From Pseudomonadota bacterium (GTDB taxonomy: Bacteria; Pseudomonadota; Gammaproteobacteria; Pseudomonadales; Azotimanducaceae): DNA of 64,000 bases. The notes beneath the pieces were generated by a model. It saw only the letters and a list, made by a program, of their open reading frames with translations, was not told where the DNA came from and did no database searches. The position numbers were made by a program, and so were the translations under genes. Positions 26,585-34,875 of this stretch are shown here, one piece after another (position 1 is the stretch's first letter; each line of letters starts with the position of its first letter). The stretch lies in NCBI GenBank assembly GCA_027624035.1, contig JAQBUI010000015.1, positions 1 through 64,000 on the forward strand, read 5' to 3'.

Positions 26585-27655
26585 ATGAAGAAAAGCCTGG
26601 CATTCCTTATGATGCTCCTGGTGTGTCTGACGGTATCCGCGGAAGAGTCTATCCTGCGGGAGGATCATCCTGATCAGTACATTGTGAGGGAAGGCGATAC
26701 GCTCTGGGAAATCGCATCCATGTTCCTGACGGATGCCTGGCTATGGCCGGAGATCTGGCATGTCAATCCGCGAATCGAGAATCCACACCTGATTTACCCG
26801 GGCGATGAGATCGTTCTGAGCTATGTTGAGGGTGCGCCACGCCTTTCTGTCAATCGAGGCGAGGCCTCAAGAACGGTCCGGCTGGGCCCGGAGCAGCGCG
26901 TCCGCAAGGGGGACCGTTTCGTCAAAGTTGAACCGAAAATCAGGGTCTCTGCGCTGGCGAATGCCATTCCGGCAATTCCGCTGGATGCGATCGCCAATCT
27001 GCTGACCACGGGCAGTATTGTCGAGCAATATCGGCTCGCAGAGGCGCCCTATATTCTGTCCGGTACGGGTGATCGACTGTTGTTTGGCCCTGGTGATCAG
27101 CTCTACGCTCGTGGGAACTGGGGTGAGGATACTTCAGTCTACGGCATCTTTCGCAAGGGAAATGTCTACATTGATCCCGAGACCAGTGAAGTGCTGGGGT
27201 TCGAGGCCATCCAGGTGGGTGCCGCCCGGGTCGAGTCCCGAGAGCGGGACATCGTAACGCTGCAACTGACCCAGGTCACCGAGGATGTACGAATTGGTGA
27301 TCGCCTGATGGCCACCGAGGAACAGAGGGTCGAGTCCACCTTCTTTCCGAAGCCACCCAAGCGGGATGTGAACGGCGTCATCATGACGGTATTGGGAGGC
27401 GTGACACAGGTCGGACGAAATTCGGTGGTCGCGGTCAATCGCGGCCTGACTAGTGGCCTGGATGTGGGTGATGTGCTTGCTGTCTATAAGAGTGGCAACA
27501 TCACCCGAGATCGGGAGCGGGGCGAGCGAGTCCGGCTTCCGGCCGAGCGAGCGGGATTACTGATGATCTTTCGCAGTTTCGAGAAGATGTCCTATGGTCT
27601 GGTGCTACAGACGGAAGAACCGCTCCGTGTGGGTGACGTGGTACGAAATCCGTAG
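26585..27655 (+). CDS. LysM-domain exported protein
   Basis: A 356-residue protein with signal peptide MKKSLAFLMMLLVCLTVSAEE and one LysM peptidoglycan-binding domain (YIVREGDTLWEIASMFL... NPHLIYPGDEIVLSY). The rest is a beta-rich region of unknown role ending with FEKMSYGLVLQTEEPLRVGD. This family is regularly encoded between def and dprA in gammaproteobacteria, as here. A role in cell-wall association is likely; no enzyme domain is visible. Confidence 0.88.
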   Translation: MKKSLAFLMMLLVCLTVSAEESILREDHPDQYIVREGDTLWEIASMFLTDAWLWPEIWHVNPRIENPHLIYPGDEIVLSYVEGAPRLSVNRGEASRTVRLGPEQRVRKGDRFVKVEPKIRVSALANAIPAIPLDAIANLLTTGSIVEQYRLAEAPYILSGTGDRLLFGPGDQLYARGNWGEDTSVYGIFRKGNVYIDPETSEVLGFEAIQVGAARVESRERDIVTLQLTQVTEDVRIGDRLMATEEQRVESTFFPKPPKRDVNGVIMTVLGGVTQVGRNSVVAVNRGLTSGLDVGDVLAVYKSGNITRDRERGERVRLPAERAGLLMIFRSFEKMSYGLVLQTEEPLRVGDVVRNP

Positions 27656-27730
27656 CAAGGCGGGTCAATCTCGGTCCTGATCTCGGGCCGATGACTCTGC
27701 CGTTTCCCCGGTCGAGGGGCTAAGTTCTCC

Positions 27731-27813
27731 TTCCAGGAGAATCCATGATTCTCTTCCAGGAGAATCCATGATTCTCTTCCAGGAGAATCCATGATTCTCT
27801 TCCAGGAGAATCC
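27731..27813 (+). repeat. 23-bp tandem repeat carrying RBS, start codon and micro-ORFs before dprA
   Basis: Three full units of TTCCAGGAGAATCCATGATTCTC and a fourth partial unit that ends in the dprA start codon. Each unit holds the Shine-Dalgarno AGGAGA and an ATG (27745, 27768, 27791 and the dprA ATG 27814). The first two ATGs encode MILFQENP and stop at TGA overlapping the next ATG (ATGA). In each full unit GAGAATC pairs with GATTCTC across CAT, so a hairpin can hide the ribosome-binding site; the dprA copy lacks the second arm. Confidence 0.9.
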
Positions 27814-28941
27814 ATGCCCGACCATGATCTACTGCTATTGCATCGTTTGCTGGCGCGCCAACCGGGCCGCCTGCTACCCCTGCTCAGGCGATTCGAGAGT
27901 GCCTCGGCCGTTATCGATCTCGGAGCCCGCGGACAGTTGAGCGATGACGATTCAGGTCTGAATCCAGACCGGAATCCGGGCCCAGGCACGAGGCTCAGTC
28001 AGGACGACTTCAGTCGATGCCGGTCGGAAGGGTCCGCGCTGCTTAGACGTGATCTCGCCTGGCTGCAACAGGATGGGCACCACCTGCTGACCTATTGTGA
28101 CCCGGAGTATCCCCGCAGCCTGAAGGAAATTCCGGATCCTCCTGCTCTGTTGTTTGCAGCGGGTGACCTTGCCGCTTTGGACCAGCCACGCCTGTCCATG
28201 GTAGGCAGCCGCACGCCCACCCGGCTGGGCCTGCGTACGGCCCATCGTATGGCAGCCGATCTCGCCGACCAGGGATTCGCCGTTGTCAGCGGCCTTGCGC
28301 TTGGAATCGATGCTGCCAGCCATCAGGGAGCGCTTGATGCGGCTGGTTCGACCATTGCCGTTCTCGGCACGGGATGCGATCGATGTTATCCGGCCAGACA
28401 TCGGCCGCTGGCTGAACAGATCGTCAAATCAGGCTTGCTCCTGAGTGAATTCCCTCTGGGAACCACGCCGAATGCATGGCACTTTCCCCATCGCAATCGC
28501 ATCGTCACCGGTTTGTCACGAGGGACCATCGTCGTTGAGGCCAGATTGCCCAGCGGTTCGCTGATCTCCGCCCGACTTGCGCTGGAACAGGGCAGAGAGG
28601 TCTTCGCAGTCCCGGGGCCCGTCACCAGTACGACCAGTCACGGTTGTCACCAGCTGATTCGTGATGGTGCAACGCTGGTTGAATCAGCGGCTGATGTGCT
28701 GGCGGAGTTTGAGGTTTATATTCATTCACACCCGATCGGCGAGGTGTCGCCACCAGCCAGCCTGAACCAGCACCAGGAGACGTTGTTTGGCCTTATTGAC
28801 AGCCAGCCGCAGACGGTGGACGAACTGGTGGCGGGCTGTGGCCTCTCCGCGGAAGTGGTTCTGGGTGCGTTGGTGGAGCTGGAGATCATGGGCCTGATCT
28901 GCGGTGAAAAAGGGGGGTACAGCAGGGCTTCGGCATCTTGA
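27814..28941 (+). CDS. dprA: DNA-processing protein DprA (Smf)
   Basis: A 375-residue DNA-binding protein that loads RecA on incoming single-stranded DNA during natural transformation. The Rossmann-like core shows PRLSMVGSRTPTRLGLRTAH, SGLALGIDAASHQGAL and AVLGTGCDRCYP. A C-terminal winged-helix domain (DELVAGCGLSAEVVLGALVELEIMG) is present. Translation begins in the last copy of the 23-bp repeat, with AGGAGA 5 bases before ATG. Its expression may depend on the repeat number. Confidence 0.93.
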   Translation: MPDHDLLLLHRLLARQPGRLLPLLRRFESASAVIDLGARGQLSDDDSGLNPDRNPGPGTRLSQDDFSRCRSEGSALLRRDLAWLQQDGHHLLTYCDPEYPRSLKEIPDPPALLFAAGDLAALDQPRLSMVGSRTPTRLGLRTAHRMAADLADQGFAVVSGLALGIDAASHQGALDAAGSTIAVLGTGCDRCYPARHRPLAEQIVKSGLLLSEFPLGTTPNAWHFPHRNRIVTGLSRGTIVVEARLPSGSLISARLALEQGREVFAVPGPVTSTTSHGCHQLIRDGATLVESAADVLAEFEVYIHSHPIGEVSPPASLNQHQETLFGLIDSQPQTVDELVAGCGLSAEVVLGALVELEIMGLICGEKGGYSRASAS

Positions 28942-28995
28942 ATCGGCCCAACGTCTGGGGTACGGTCCGATTCCTTTGGTCGGAGGTTTCGCATT

Positions 28996-29484
28996 ATGAC
29001 GTTTGTTGCAATTCTTATGGGTTCCGATTCGGACCTGCCGGTGATGGAGTCAACCATTGGGGTGCTGGACTCGCTCGGTATCCGTCATGAAGTACGGATT
29101 ACATCGGCACATCGTACACCGGAGGACACCCGCGCCTATGTTCACGATGCCGAGGCCAGGGGTTGCGTGGTTTTCATCGCTGCTGCGGGGATGGCCGCTC
29201 ATCTGGCTGGCGCCGTGGCGGCCCAGACCGTGAAACCAGTGATCGGTGTGCCTATTGATGCAGGTTCTCTGGGTGGCATGGATGCGTTGCTGTCGACGGT
29301 ACAGATGCCCGGCGGCTTGCCAGTCGCGACGGTCGCGATCGGTAAGGCCGGTGCGAAGAATGCCGGCTATCTGGCCGCCCAGATGATGGCGCTGTCAGAT
29401 GCTACCCTGGCCGATGCACTGGTGCGTGACCGTGAAGACAATGCCGAGTCAGTGCGGAGAAAGAACGACAATCTCAATGCCTGA
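28996..29484 (+). CDS. purE: N5-carboxyaminoimidazole ribonucleotide mutase PurE
   Basis: A 162-residue enzyme of purine synthesis that converts N5-CAIR to CAIR. The substrate site shows [25 protein letters not shown] and [15 protein letters not shown], followed by [15 protein letters not shown]. It is the class I form, which normally needs PurK, yet no purK follows; the next gene tsaC overlaps by 8 bases. Confidence 0.94.
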   Translation: MTFVAILMGSDSDLPVMESTIGVLDSLGIRHEVRITSAHRTPEDTRAYVHDAEARGCVVFIAAAGMAAHLAGAVAAQTVKPVIGVPIDAGSLGGMDALLSTVQMPGGLPVATVAIGKAGAKNAGYLAAQMMALSDATLADALVRDREDNAESVRRKNDNLNA

Positions 29485-30067
29485 TCGAACGCCTGATCAA
29501 GCCCTGCCCCGCTGGCGACTGGATTTGATTGCTGCCAGGTTGTGGGAGGGCGCCGTCATCGCTTATCCAACCGAAGGCGTCTGGGGTCTTGGCTGTGTGC
29601 CGACTAATGAGGAGGCAGTCGCTCGGCTGCTGGCGATGAAGGACCGGCCCTGGGATATGGGCCTGATCATGGTTGCCGCGAATGTGGCGCAGTTAATGCC
29701 ATTCCTTGAGGGTCTGAATGACGCTCTCCTTGACGAGCTGGACCGGACCTGGCCTGGCCCCGTCACCTACCTCGTTCCGGACAACGGCACGGCGCCAATG
29801 TGGGTCAAGGGCCAGCACTCCCGCGTCGCCCTGCGGGTTCCGGATCATCCGATTGTGTCCCAGTTGTGCACTGCACTGGATGCACCCCTCGTATCGACAT
29901 CAGCGAATCCCACCGGCCGGGCGGCGGCCAGATCTGCCCTGCGGGTGCGACAATACTTTGGAAAGAGCCTCGATCTCGTGGTTCCAGGCCAACTGGGAGA
30001 TTTGAACGGTGCGTCGGAAATTCGTGATCTCGTGACCGGTGAAGTGATCCGGGGTCGAACCCGGTGA
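29477..30067 (+). CDS. tsaC: Threonylcarbamoyl-AMP synthase TsaC (YrdC/Sua5 family)
   Basis: A 196-residue enzyme that makes threonylcarbamoyl-AMP for the t6A modification of tRNA. YPTEGVWGLGC, TWPGPVTYLVPDN, HSRVALRVPDHP and VSTSANPTGRAAA are the standard motifs. ATG 29477 is chosen because the ORF-track extension lies inside purE. It overlaps purE by 8 bases and aroE by 4, so translation is coupled across the operon. Confidence 0.93.
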   Translation: MPDRTPDQALPRWRLDLIAARLWEGAVIAYPTEGVWGLGCVPTNEEAVARLLAMKDRPWDMGLIMVAANVAQLMPFLEGLNDALLDELDRTWPGPVTYLVPDNGTAPMWVKGQHSRVALRVPDHPIVSQLCTALDAPLVSTSANPTGRAAARSALRVRQYFGKSLDLVVPGQLGDLNGASEIRDLVTGEVIRGRTR

Positions 30068-30882
30068 CGACGGCCCGATTGGCGGTCTTTGGTAACCCGA
30101 TTGGCCATAGCCGGTCCCCGGAGATCCACCATCAGTTTGCGGCGCAGCACGGCCTGGACATCGAGTACAAGCCGCTGCTGGTCCCAGTTGACGGATTTGA
30201 TCGTTACGCCCGGACGTTTTTGACCGATGGTGGCCTCGGATTCAACGTCACCGTACCCTTCAAGCAGGATGCGTTTCGTTTTGTCCAGAGCGCATCACCC
30301 GCCGCCACGATGGCGCAGGCCGTCAATACGGTCAGTATAAATGAGCAAGGTATGGTGACCGGGGACAATACCGATGGTGCTGGCCTGGTGACTGATCTGG
30401 TCAACAATCTCGGCTGGGAGCTTGAAGGCAGGAGAATACTGATACTCGGTGCTGGTGGTGCCGTTCGTGGCGTGCTTGCTTCGCTTTTATCGGGCGACCC
30501 GGCATCAATCAGTCTTCTGAACAGAACGACATCCCGGGCCCAGGTAGTGGCATCCCACTTTGGCGATCAACGGCTGGGCGTAGTCGAGGCTCACCTTGAT
30601 GGCGCCCCGTTTGACATTGTGATCAACGGAACCTCCGCAGGTCTGAACGGAGAACTACCCGACCTGCCGTCCCACGTGATAGGAGCCGGTACACGTTGTT
30701 ACGACATGAGCTACGGTAGCACCAGGACACCGTTTCTGGCCTGGGCAATGCGTTCAGGTGCAGTCTCGCTTGCCGATGGCCTGGGTATGCTGGTCGAGCA
30801 AGCTGCAAAGTCGTTTGAGATCTGGTTTGGTCTGCCGGTCACCACGGCACCCGTGATCGAACGGCTGCGGACGAGCCTGTGA
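30064..30882 (+). CDS. aroE: Shikimate dehydrogenase
   Basis: A 272-residue NADPH enzyme of aromatic amino-acid synthesis. VFGNPIGHSRSPEIHHQFA binds shikimate, GFNVTVPFKQDAF contains the catalytic Lys, GDNTDGAGLVTDL the catalytic Asp, and RILILGAGGAVRGVLASL binds NADP. It begins with GTG overlapping the tsaC stop. The next gene overlaps by 4 bases. Confidence 0.95.
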   Translation: MTTARLAVFGNPIGHSRSPEIHHQFAAQHGLDIEYKPLLVPVDGFDRYARTFLTDGGLGFNVTVPFKQDAFRFVQSASPAATMAQAVNTVSINEQGMVTGDNTDGAGLVTDLVNNLGWELEGRRILILGAGGAVRGVLASLLSGDPASISLLNRTTSRAQVVASHFGDQRLGVVEAHLDGAPFDIVINGTSAGLNGELPDLPSHVIGAGTRCYDMSYGSTRTPFLAWAMRSGAVSLADGLGMLVEQAAKSFEIWFGLPVTTAPVIERLRTSL

Positions 30883-31091
30883 GGGACCAGCGCCGGTTCA
30901 TTGCCGGGGTCACCTGTCCGGCGTGTGGTGAGACAGACAAGACAATCGTATGGGAATCTTCCGCTGGCATGCACCGACAGTGTGTCGCCTGCGGAATGTC
31001 AGAACAGTTGGAGCCTGCTGCGGGCGATCCGAATTCACTGAGCGAGTGGCAGCCTGTCCGGATTGCGGACCCGCCGGAGGACAAAAGGTAA
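30879..31091 (+). CDS. yheV: YheV-family putative zinc-ribbon protein
   Basis: A 70-residue protein with two CxxC pairs (TCPACGE and QCVACGM) that would bind one zinc. The opening RRFIAGVTCPACG is typical of YheV. It starts with GTG overlapping the aroE stop (GTGA). The family's function is unknown. It closes the dprA-purE-tsaC-aroE-yheV run. Confidence 0.8.
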   Translation: MRDQRRFIAGVTCPACGETDKTIVWESSAGMHRQCVACGMSEQLEPAAGDPNSLSEWQPVRIADPPEDKR

Positions 31092-31128
31092 TGTGATTGG
31101 GAAGCGATTGAACCCGGACATCGGCCGG

Positions 31129-31173
31129 TTGAGAAAAGTGGCTTCGCTGCTATAATTGCGGCGCCCAGGCGCC
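31129..31173 (+). promoter_or_regulatory. Sigma-70 promoter and palindrome upstream of ctaC
   Basis: TTGAGA (31129-31134), a 16-bp spacer and a perfect TATAAT (31151-31156) form a strong promoter. GGCGCCCAGGCGCC (31160-31173) lies at the expected start site and could be an operator or a hairpin at the mRNA 5' end. The promoter is about 370 bases before ctaC. Confidence 0.65.
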
Positions 31174-31296
31174 TAATGGACCTGGTCCTGGATGTGGACG
31201 ACCTGGCTGGCTCATTGCCTCGTTGCTCCACTGTCTCATTGAGAGGGGTGTACAGGGGCAGCCTGTGTGTCGGTTTGTGTGGGCAGCGGGAAATTG

Positions 31297-31445
31297 AAGT
31301 ACAAAAAAGGAAGCCGAGAAAAAAGAAATACAAGAAGAATAAGTACAAGAAGAATAAGTACAAGAATAGAACAAGCATAGGAAGAAATAGTACAAGTAGA
31401 ACAAGAAGAACGCAGCGTCACATAAAAGCAGCGTCACATAAAAAC
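31297..31445 (+). repeat. A-rich polypurine leader with short tandem repeats before ctaC
   Basis: The non-template strand is almost free of pyrimidine runs and contains CAAGAAGAATAAGTA twice in tandem (31331-31360) and further AAGAA variants, followed by GCAGCGTCACATAAAA twice (period 17). Base composition contrasts sharply with the GC-rich surroundings. It lies in the presumed 5' untranslated region of the oxidase operon. The 111-codon frame here (lysine/arginine-rich) has no ribosome-binding site and is not called as a gene. Confidence 0.6.
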
Positions 31446-31524
31446 AGTTTCCTGTACGCAGTATCTGTTTGGAGGTCCCCTGGTTCCCTGCCGGACCACT
31501 TCTTTACATAGTTGGAGTCTCTTG

Positions 31525-32670
31525 ATGATTAGAGCAAAAAGCAGTCAGTGGATTACTGGCTTGTTCCTGTTGCTGTCGGGCCATGCTGCGTTTGCGGGAT
31601 GGGGCGATCTGAATATGACCAGGGGCGTGACAGAGATCAGTCGCGAGGTCTACGACCTTCATATGATCATCTTCGGTGTCTGTGTCCTGATCGGCATCGT
31701 GGTCTTCGGCGTGATGATCGTCTCGATGCTGATGCACCGGAAATCGCTGGGCGCCAAGCCTGCGACTTTTCACGAGAATACGAGGCTTGAGTACCTCTGG
31801 ACCATCATTCCGATCGTCATATTGATCGGCCTTGCCGTCCCGGCGACCGGTACGCTGCGGGCGATGTACGATGCCGGAGAGTCCGATCTGGATATTGAGG
31901 TCCGCGGCCTGCAATGGAAATGGCAGTACACCTATCTGAATGAGGATCCGACGAGGGAGGTCAAGTTCGTCAGCAATCTGCTTACACCGGCAACTGAAAT
32001 CAACAATCAGGCGGACAAGGGTCAGTTCTATTTGCTTGAGGTCGATGAGCCACTGGTTATTCCAGTGAACAAGCGCATCCGTTTCCTGATCACATCTGAA
32101 GACGTGATTCATGCCTGGTGGGTTCCAGCCTTCGCGGTCAAGAAGGATGCGGTTCCCGGGTTTGTGCACGAGTCCTGGGCCATCGTTGAAGAACCCGGTG
32201 TGTACCGGGGTCAGTGTGCAGAACTTTGTGGCAAGGATCATGGCTTTATGCCCATTGTGGTCCACGCCGTAGAGCAGAGCGAGTATGAAACCTGGCTTGC
32301 CGGGAAGCAGGAGGAGGCCCGGCTGGTCTATGAAACGGTCGGAAAGGAGTGGACAAAGGATGAGTTGATGGCGACTGGTGAGGATGTCTACGCCAGGGTC
32401 TGTCAGACATGTCATCAGGCCAATGGTCAGGGGATTCCACCGGCGTTTCCGTCACTGGTCGGCACGGGTCTGTCTGTGGGGCCGATCGACGCCCACATCG
32501 ATATTGTCGTCAACGGCAAAGCGGGTACGGCAATGCAGGCATTTGGCTCACAGCTCAATCCGGCCGAGCTGGCCGCTGTCATCACTTACGAGAGAAACGC
32601 CTGGGGCAACGACACGGGTGACGTGTTGCAGCCCAGTCGGGTCAATGAAATGCTAACCGGTGGCCAATAG
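31525..32670 (+). CDS. ctaC: Cytochrome c oxidase subunit II with fused cytochrome c domain
   Basis: A 381-residue caa3-type subunit II. After a signal sequence and two membrane helices comes the CuA domain with GQCAELCGKDHGFM near residue 229; the C-terminal domain has the heme motif CQTCH near residue 293 with a methionine ligand probably in GTAMQAFG. GGAG at 31514-31517 is 7 bases from ATG 31525, which is preferred over the TTG at 31522 used by the ORF track. It accepts electrons for the ctaD heme-copper centre. First gene of the oxidase cluster. Confidence 0.94.
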   Translation: MIRAKSSQWITGLFLLLSGHAAFAGWGDLNMTRGVTEISREVYDLHMIIFGVCVLIGIVVFGVMIVSMLMHRKSLGAKPATFHENTRLEYLWTIIPIVILIGLAVPATGTLRAMYDAGESDLDIEVRGLQWKWQYTYLNEDPTREVKFVSNLLTPATEINNQADKGQFYLLEVDEPLVIPVNKRIRFLITSEDVIHAWWVPAFAVKKDAVPGFVHESWAIVEEPGVYRGQCAELCGKDHGFMPIVVHAVEQSEYETWLAGKQEEARLVYETVGKEWTKDELMATGEDVYARVCQTCHQANGQGIPPAFPSLVGTGLSVGPIDAHIDIVVNGKAGTAMQAFGSQLNPAELAAVITYERNAWGNDTGDVLQPSRVNEMLTGGQ

Positions 32671-32679
32671 GAGATTTCG

Positions 32680-34278
32680 ATGAGCGCGGTTATTGAAGAA
32701 CATCACGACGACCATCATCACGGCCCCGACAAGGGGATCATGCGTTGGGTCCTGACGACCAATCACAAGGACATCGGGACCCTGTATCTGTGGTTCAGTT
32801 TCATCATGTTTCTGACCGGTGGCGTCATGGCCCTGGTCATTCGGGCGGAACTGTTCCAGCCCGGTCTGCAGCTTGTGCAGCCGGAATTTTTCAATCAGAT
32901 GACGACCATGCACGGTCTGATCATGGTGTTCGGAGCGGTCATGCCCGCTTTTGTTGGCCTCGCCAACTGGCTGGTACCCATGATGATTGGCGCACCGGAC
33001 ATGGCATTGCCCAGAATGAACAACTTCAGCTTCTGGATACTGCCATTCGCGTTCGCGATGTTGCTGTCTAGTCTGCTTATGGAAGGTGGTGCTCCGAACT
33101 TTGGCTGGACATTCTATGCGCCACTGTCCACCGACTACGGTCCACCGAGCACGACCTTTTTCATCTTTGGTGTTCACCTGATGGGGATCTCTTCGATCAT
33201 GGGTTCCATCAACGTGATCGTGACCATTCTTAATCTTCGCGCCCCCGGGATGACCCTGATGAAGATGCCACTCTTTGTGTGGACCTGGTTGATCACGGCT
33301 TACCTGCTGATTGCGGTCATGCCGGTTCTGGCAGGTGTTGTGACCATGATGCTGATGGACATTCACTTTAATACTGCATTTTTCAACGCCGGGGGCGGTG
33401 GTGACCCCGTCCTGTTCCAGCACGTATTCTGGTTCTTCGGACATCCTGAGGTCTACATCATGATCCTGCCGGCGTTTGGTGTGGTGTCGGCGATCATCCC
33501 GACGTTTGCCCGCAAGCGCCTGTTTGGCTACGACTCCATGGTGTATGCCACCGCGTCCATTGCGTTCCTGTCGTTCATCGTGTGGGCCCACCACATGTTC
33601 ACGGTGGGTATTCCCATCGCCGGTGAGCTCTACTTCATGTACGCGACGATGCTGATTGCCGTTCCGACCGGCGTGAAGGTGTTCAACTGGGTGGCCACCA
33701 TGTGGCAAGGCTCCATGACGTTTGAGACCCCCATGTTGTTTTCCATCGCGTTCGTGATTCTGTTTACGATTGGAGGCTTTTCGGGACTGATGCTAGCGAT
33801 TGTGCCGGCAGATTTTCAATACCACGACACGTACTTTGTGGTAGCCCATTTTCACTACGTGCTGGTCCCTGGCTCGGTGTTCTCGATAATGGCTGCAGTC
33901 TATTACTGGCTACCCAAGTGGACGGGCAACATGTACAACGAGACGCTGGGCAAGACGCACTTCTGGCTGTCGTTTATCGGCGTGAATATCACGTTCTTCC
34001 CGCAGCACTTTACCGGTCTGGCAGGTATGCCGCGACGTATCCCCGACTATGCCCTGCAGTTCGCGGACTACAACATGATCTCCAGTTGCGGTGCCTTCCT
34101 GTTTGGCTTCAGCCAGCTTCTGTTTCTGTTCATCGTGATTCGCACGATCAAGGGCGGCAAGAAGGCGACGGATCAGGTCTGGGAAGGGGCGCACGGTCTG
34201 GAATGGACGATTCCCTCCCCGGCCCCGTACCATACCTTCTCGACGCCACCGAAGGATCTTTCCGAGGCTCACGGATAG
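32680..34278 (+). CDS. ctaD: Cytochrome c oxidase subunit I
   Basis: A 532-residue heme-copper oxidase catalytic subunit with 12 expected helices. The histidine ligand of the low-spin heme lies in TTMHGLIMVFG, the CuB/Tyr cross-link region is FWFFGHPEVYIMILP, and FVVAHFHYVLVPG carries the ligands of both hemes. The cytoplasmic start TTNHKDIGTLYLWF is typical. It is a type A oxidase judged by the YI/FGHPEVY motif. Spacing to ctaC is 9 bases. Confidence 0.96.
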   Translation: MSAVIEEHHDDHHHGPDKGIMRWVLTTNHKDIGTLYLWFSFIMFLTGGVMALVIRAELFQPGLQLVQPEFFNQMTTMHGLIMVFGAVMPAFVGLANWLVPMMIGAPDMALPRMNNFSFWILPFAFAMLLSSLLMEGGAPNFGWTFYAPLSTDYGPPSTTFFIFGVHLMGISSIMGSINVIVTILNLRAPGMTLMKMPLFVWTWLITAYLLIAVMPVLAGVVTMMLMDIHFNTAFFNAGGGGDPVLFQHVFWFFGHPEVYIMILPAFGVVSAIIPTFARKRLFGYDSMVYATASIAFLSFIVWAHHMFTVGIPIAGELYFMYATMLIAVPTGVKVFNWVATMWQGSMTFETPMLFSIAFVILFTIGGFSGLMLAIVPADFQYHDTYFVVAHFHYVLVPGSVFSIMAAVYYWLPKWTGNMYNETLGKTHFWLSFIGVNITFFPQHFTGLAGMPRRIPDYALQFADYNMISSCGAFLFGFSQLLFLFIVIRTIKGGKKATDQVWEGAHGLEWTIPSPAPYHTFSTPPKDLSEAHG

Positions 34279-34284
34279 TCAACA

Positions 34285-34857
34285 ATGGCCGAGCCGATTC
34301 GCGACCCGACCAGCCGTCCCGTCAGCCACAGGGGCACCATTTTCCGCCTCATCGGTGTGACGGTCGGGATGTTTGCCTTTGGCTTTCTGCTGGTGCCGCT
34401 GTACGACATTATCTGCGATGTGACCGGGCTCAACGGCAAAACCGGCGGGCCCTATGCGGCTACCGGTGAACTGGTGGAGGACCTTGATCGTGAGGTGACG
34501 GTGCAGTTCATCACCAATAATAACGCGGGGATGCCCTGGGAATTTCGGCCGATGGTTCGTTCGGTGACCGTCAACCCGGGCAAGATGACCACGGCGGAGT
34601 TTTACGTTCGCAATCCGGTGGATAGAACGATCGTTGCGCAGGCTGTGCCCAGTGTCACGCCGTTCCACGCGGCCGAGTATTTCCACAAAACAGAGTGCTT
34701 CTGCTTCGAGCAGCAACAGCTGGTGGAGGGGCAGGACCTGATGATGCCACTGCGTTTCGTTGTGGACCCGGCTATTCCGAAGAACGTCACCACACTGACT
34801 CTGTCCTATACCCTTTTTGATATTACCAGGGACGCGGGCTCGCTCGCGGCCAATTAG
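34285..34857 (+). CDS. ctaG: Cytochrome c oxidase assembly protein CtaG/Cox11
   Basis: A 190-residue membrane-anchored copper chaperone that delivers CuB to subunit I. One N-terminal helix (VGMFAFGFLLVPLYDIICDVTG) is followed by a periplasmic Ig-like domain with the copper motif TECFCFEQQ. It starts 6 bases after ctaD. The family often has a DUF2970 gene between it and ctaE; none is here. Confidence 0.94.
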   Translation: MAEPIRDPTSRPVSHRGTIFRLIGVTVGMFAFGFLLVPLYDIICDVTGLNGKTGGPYAATGELVEDLDREVTVQFITNNNAGMPWEFRPMVRSVTVNPGKMTTAEFYVRNPVDRTIVAQAVPSVTPFHAAEYFHKTECFCFEQQQLVEGQDLMMPLRFVVDPAIPKNVTTLTLSYTLFDITRDAGSLAAN

Positions 34858-34875
34858 CGCATTACGGAGACTACG

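Noticed and set aside
27731-27813. CRISPR or phage repeat
   Set aside because: Head-to-tail 23-bp units without spacers; explained by duplication of the dprA start region.
31176-31511. 111-codon Lys/Arg-rich frame before ctaC
   Set aside because: Low-complexity translation of a polypurine repeat; no ribosome-binding site and no family.
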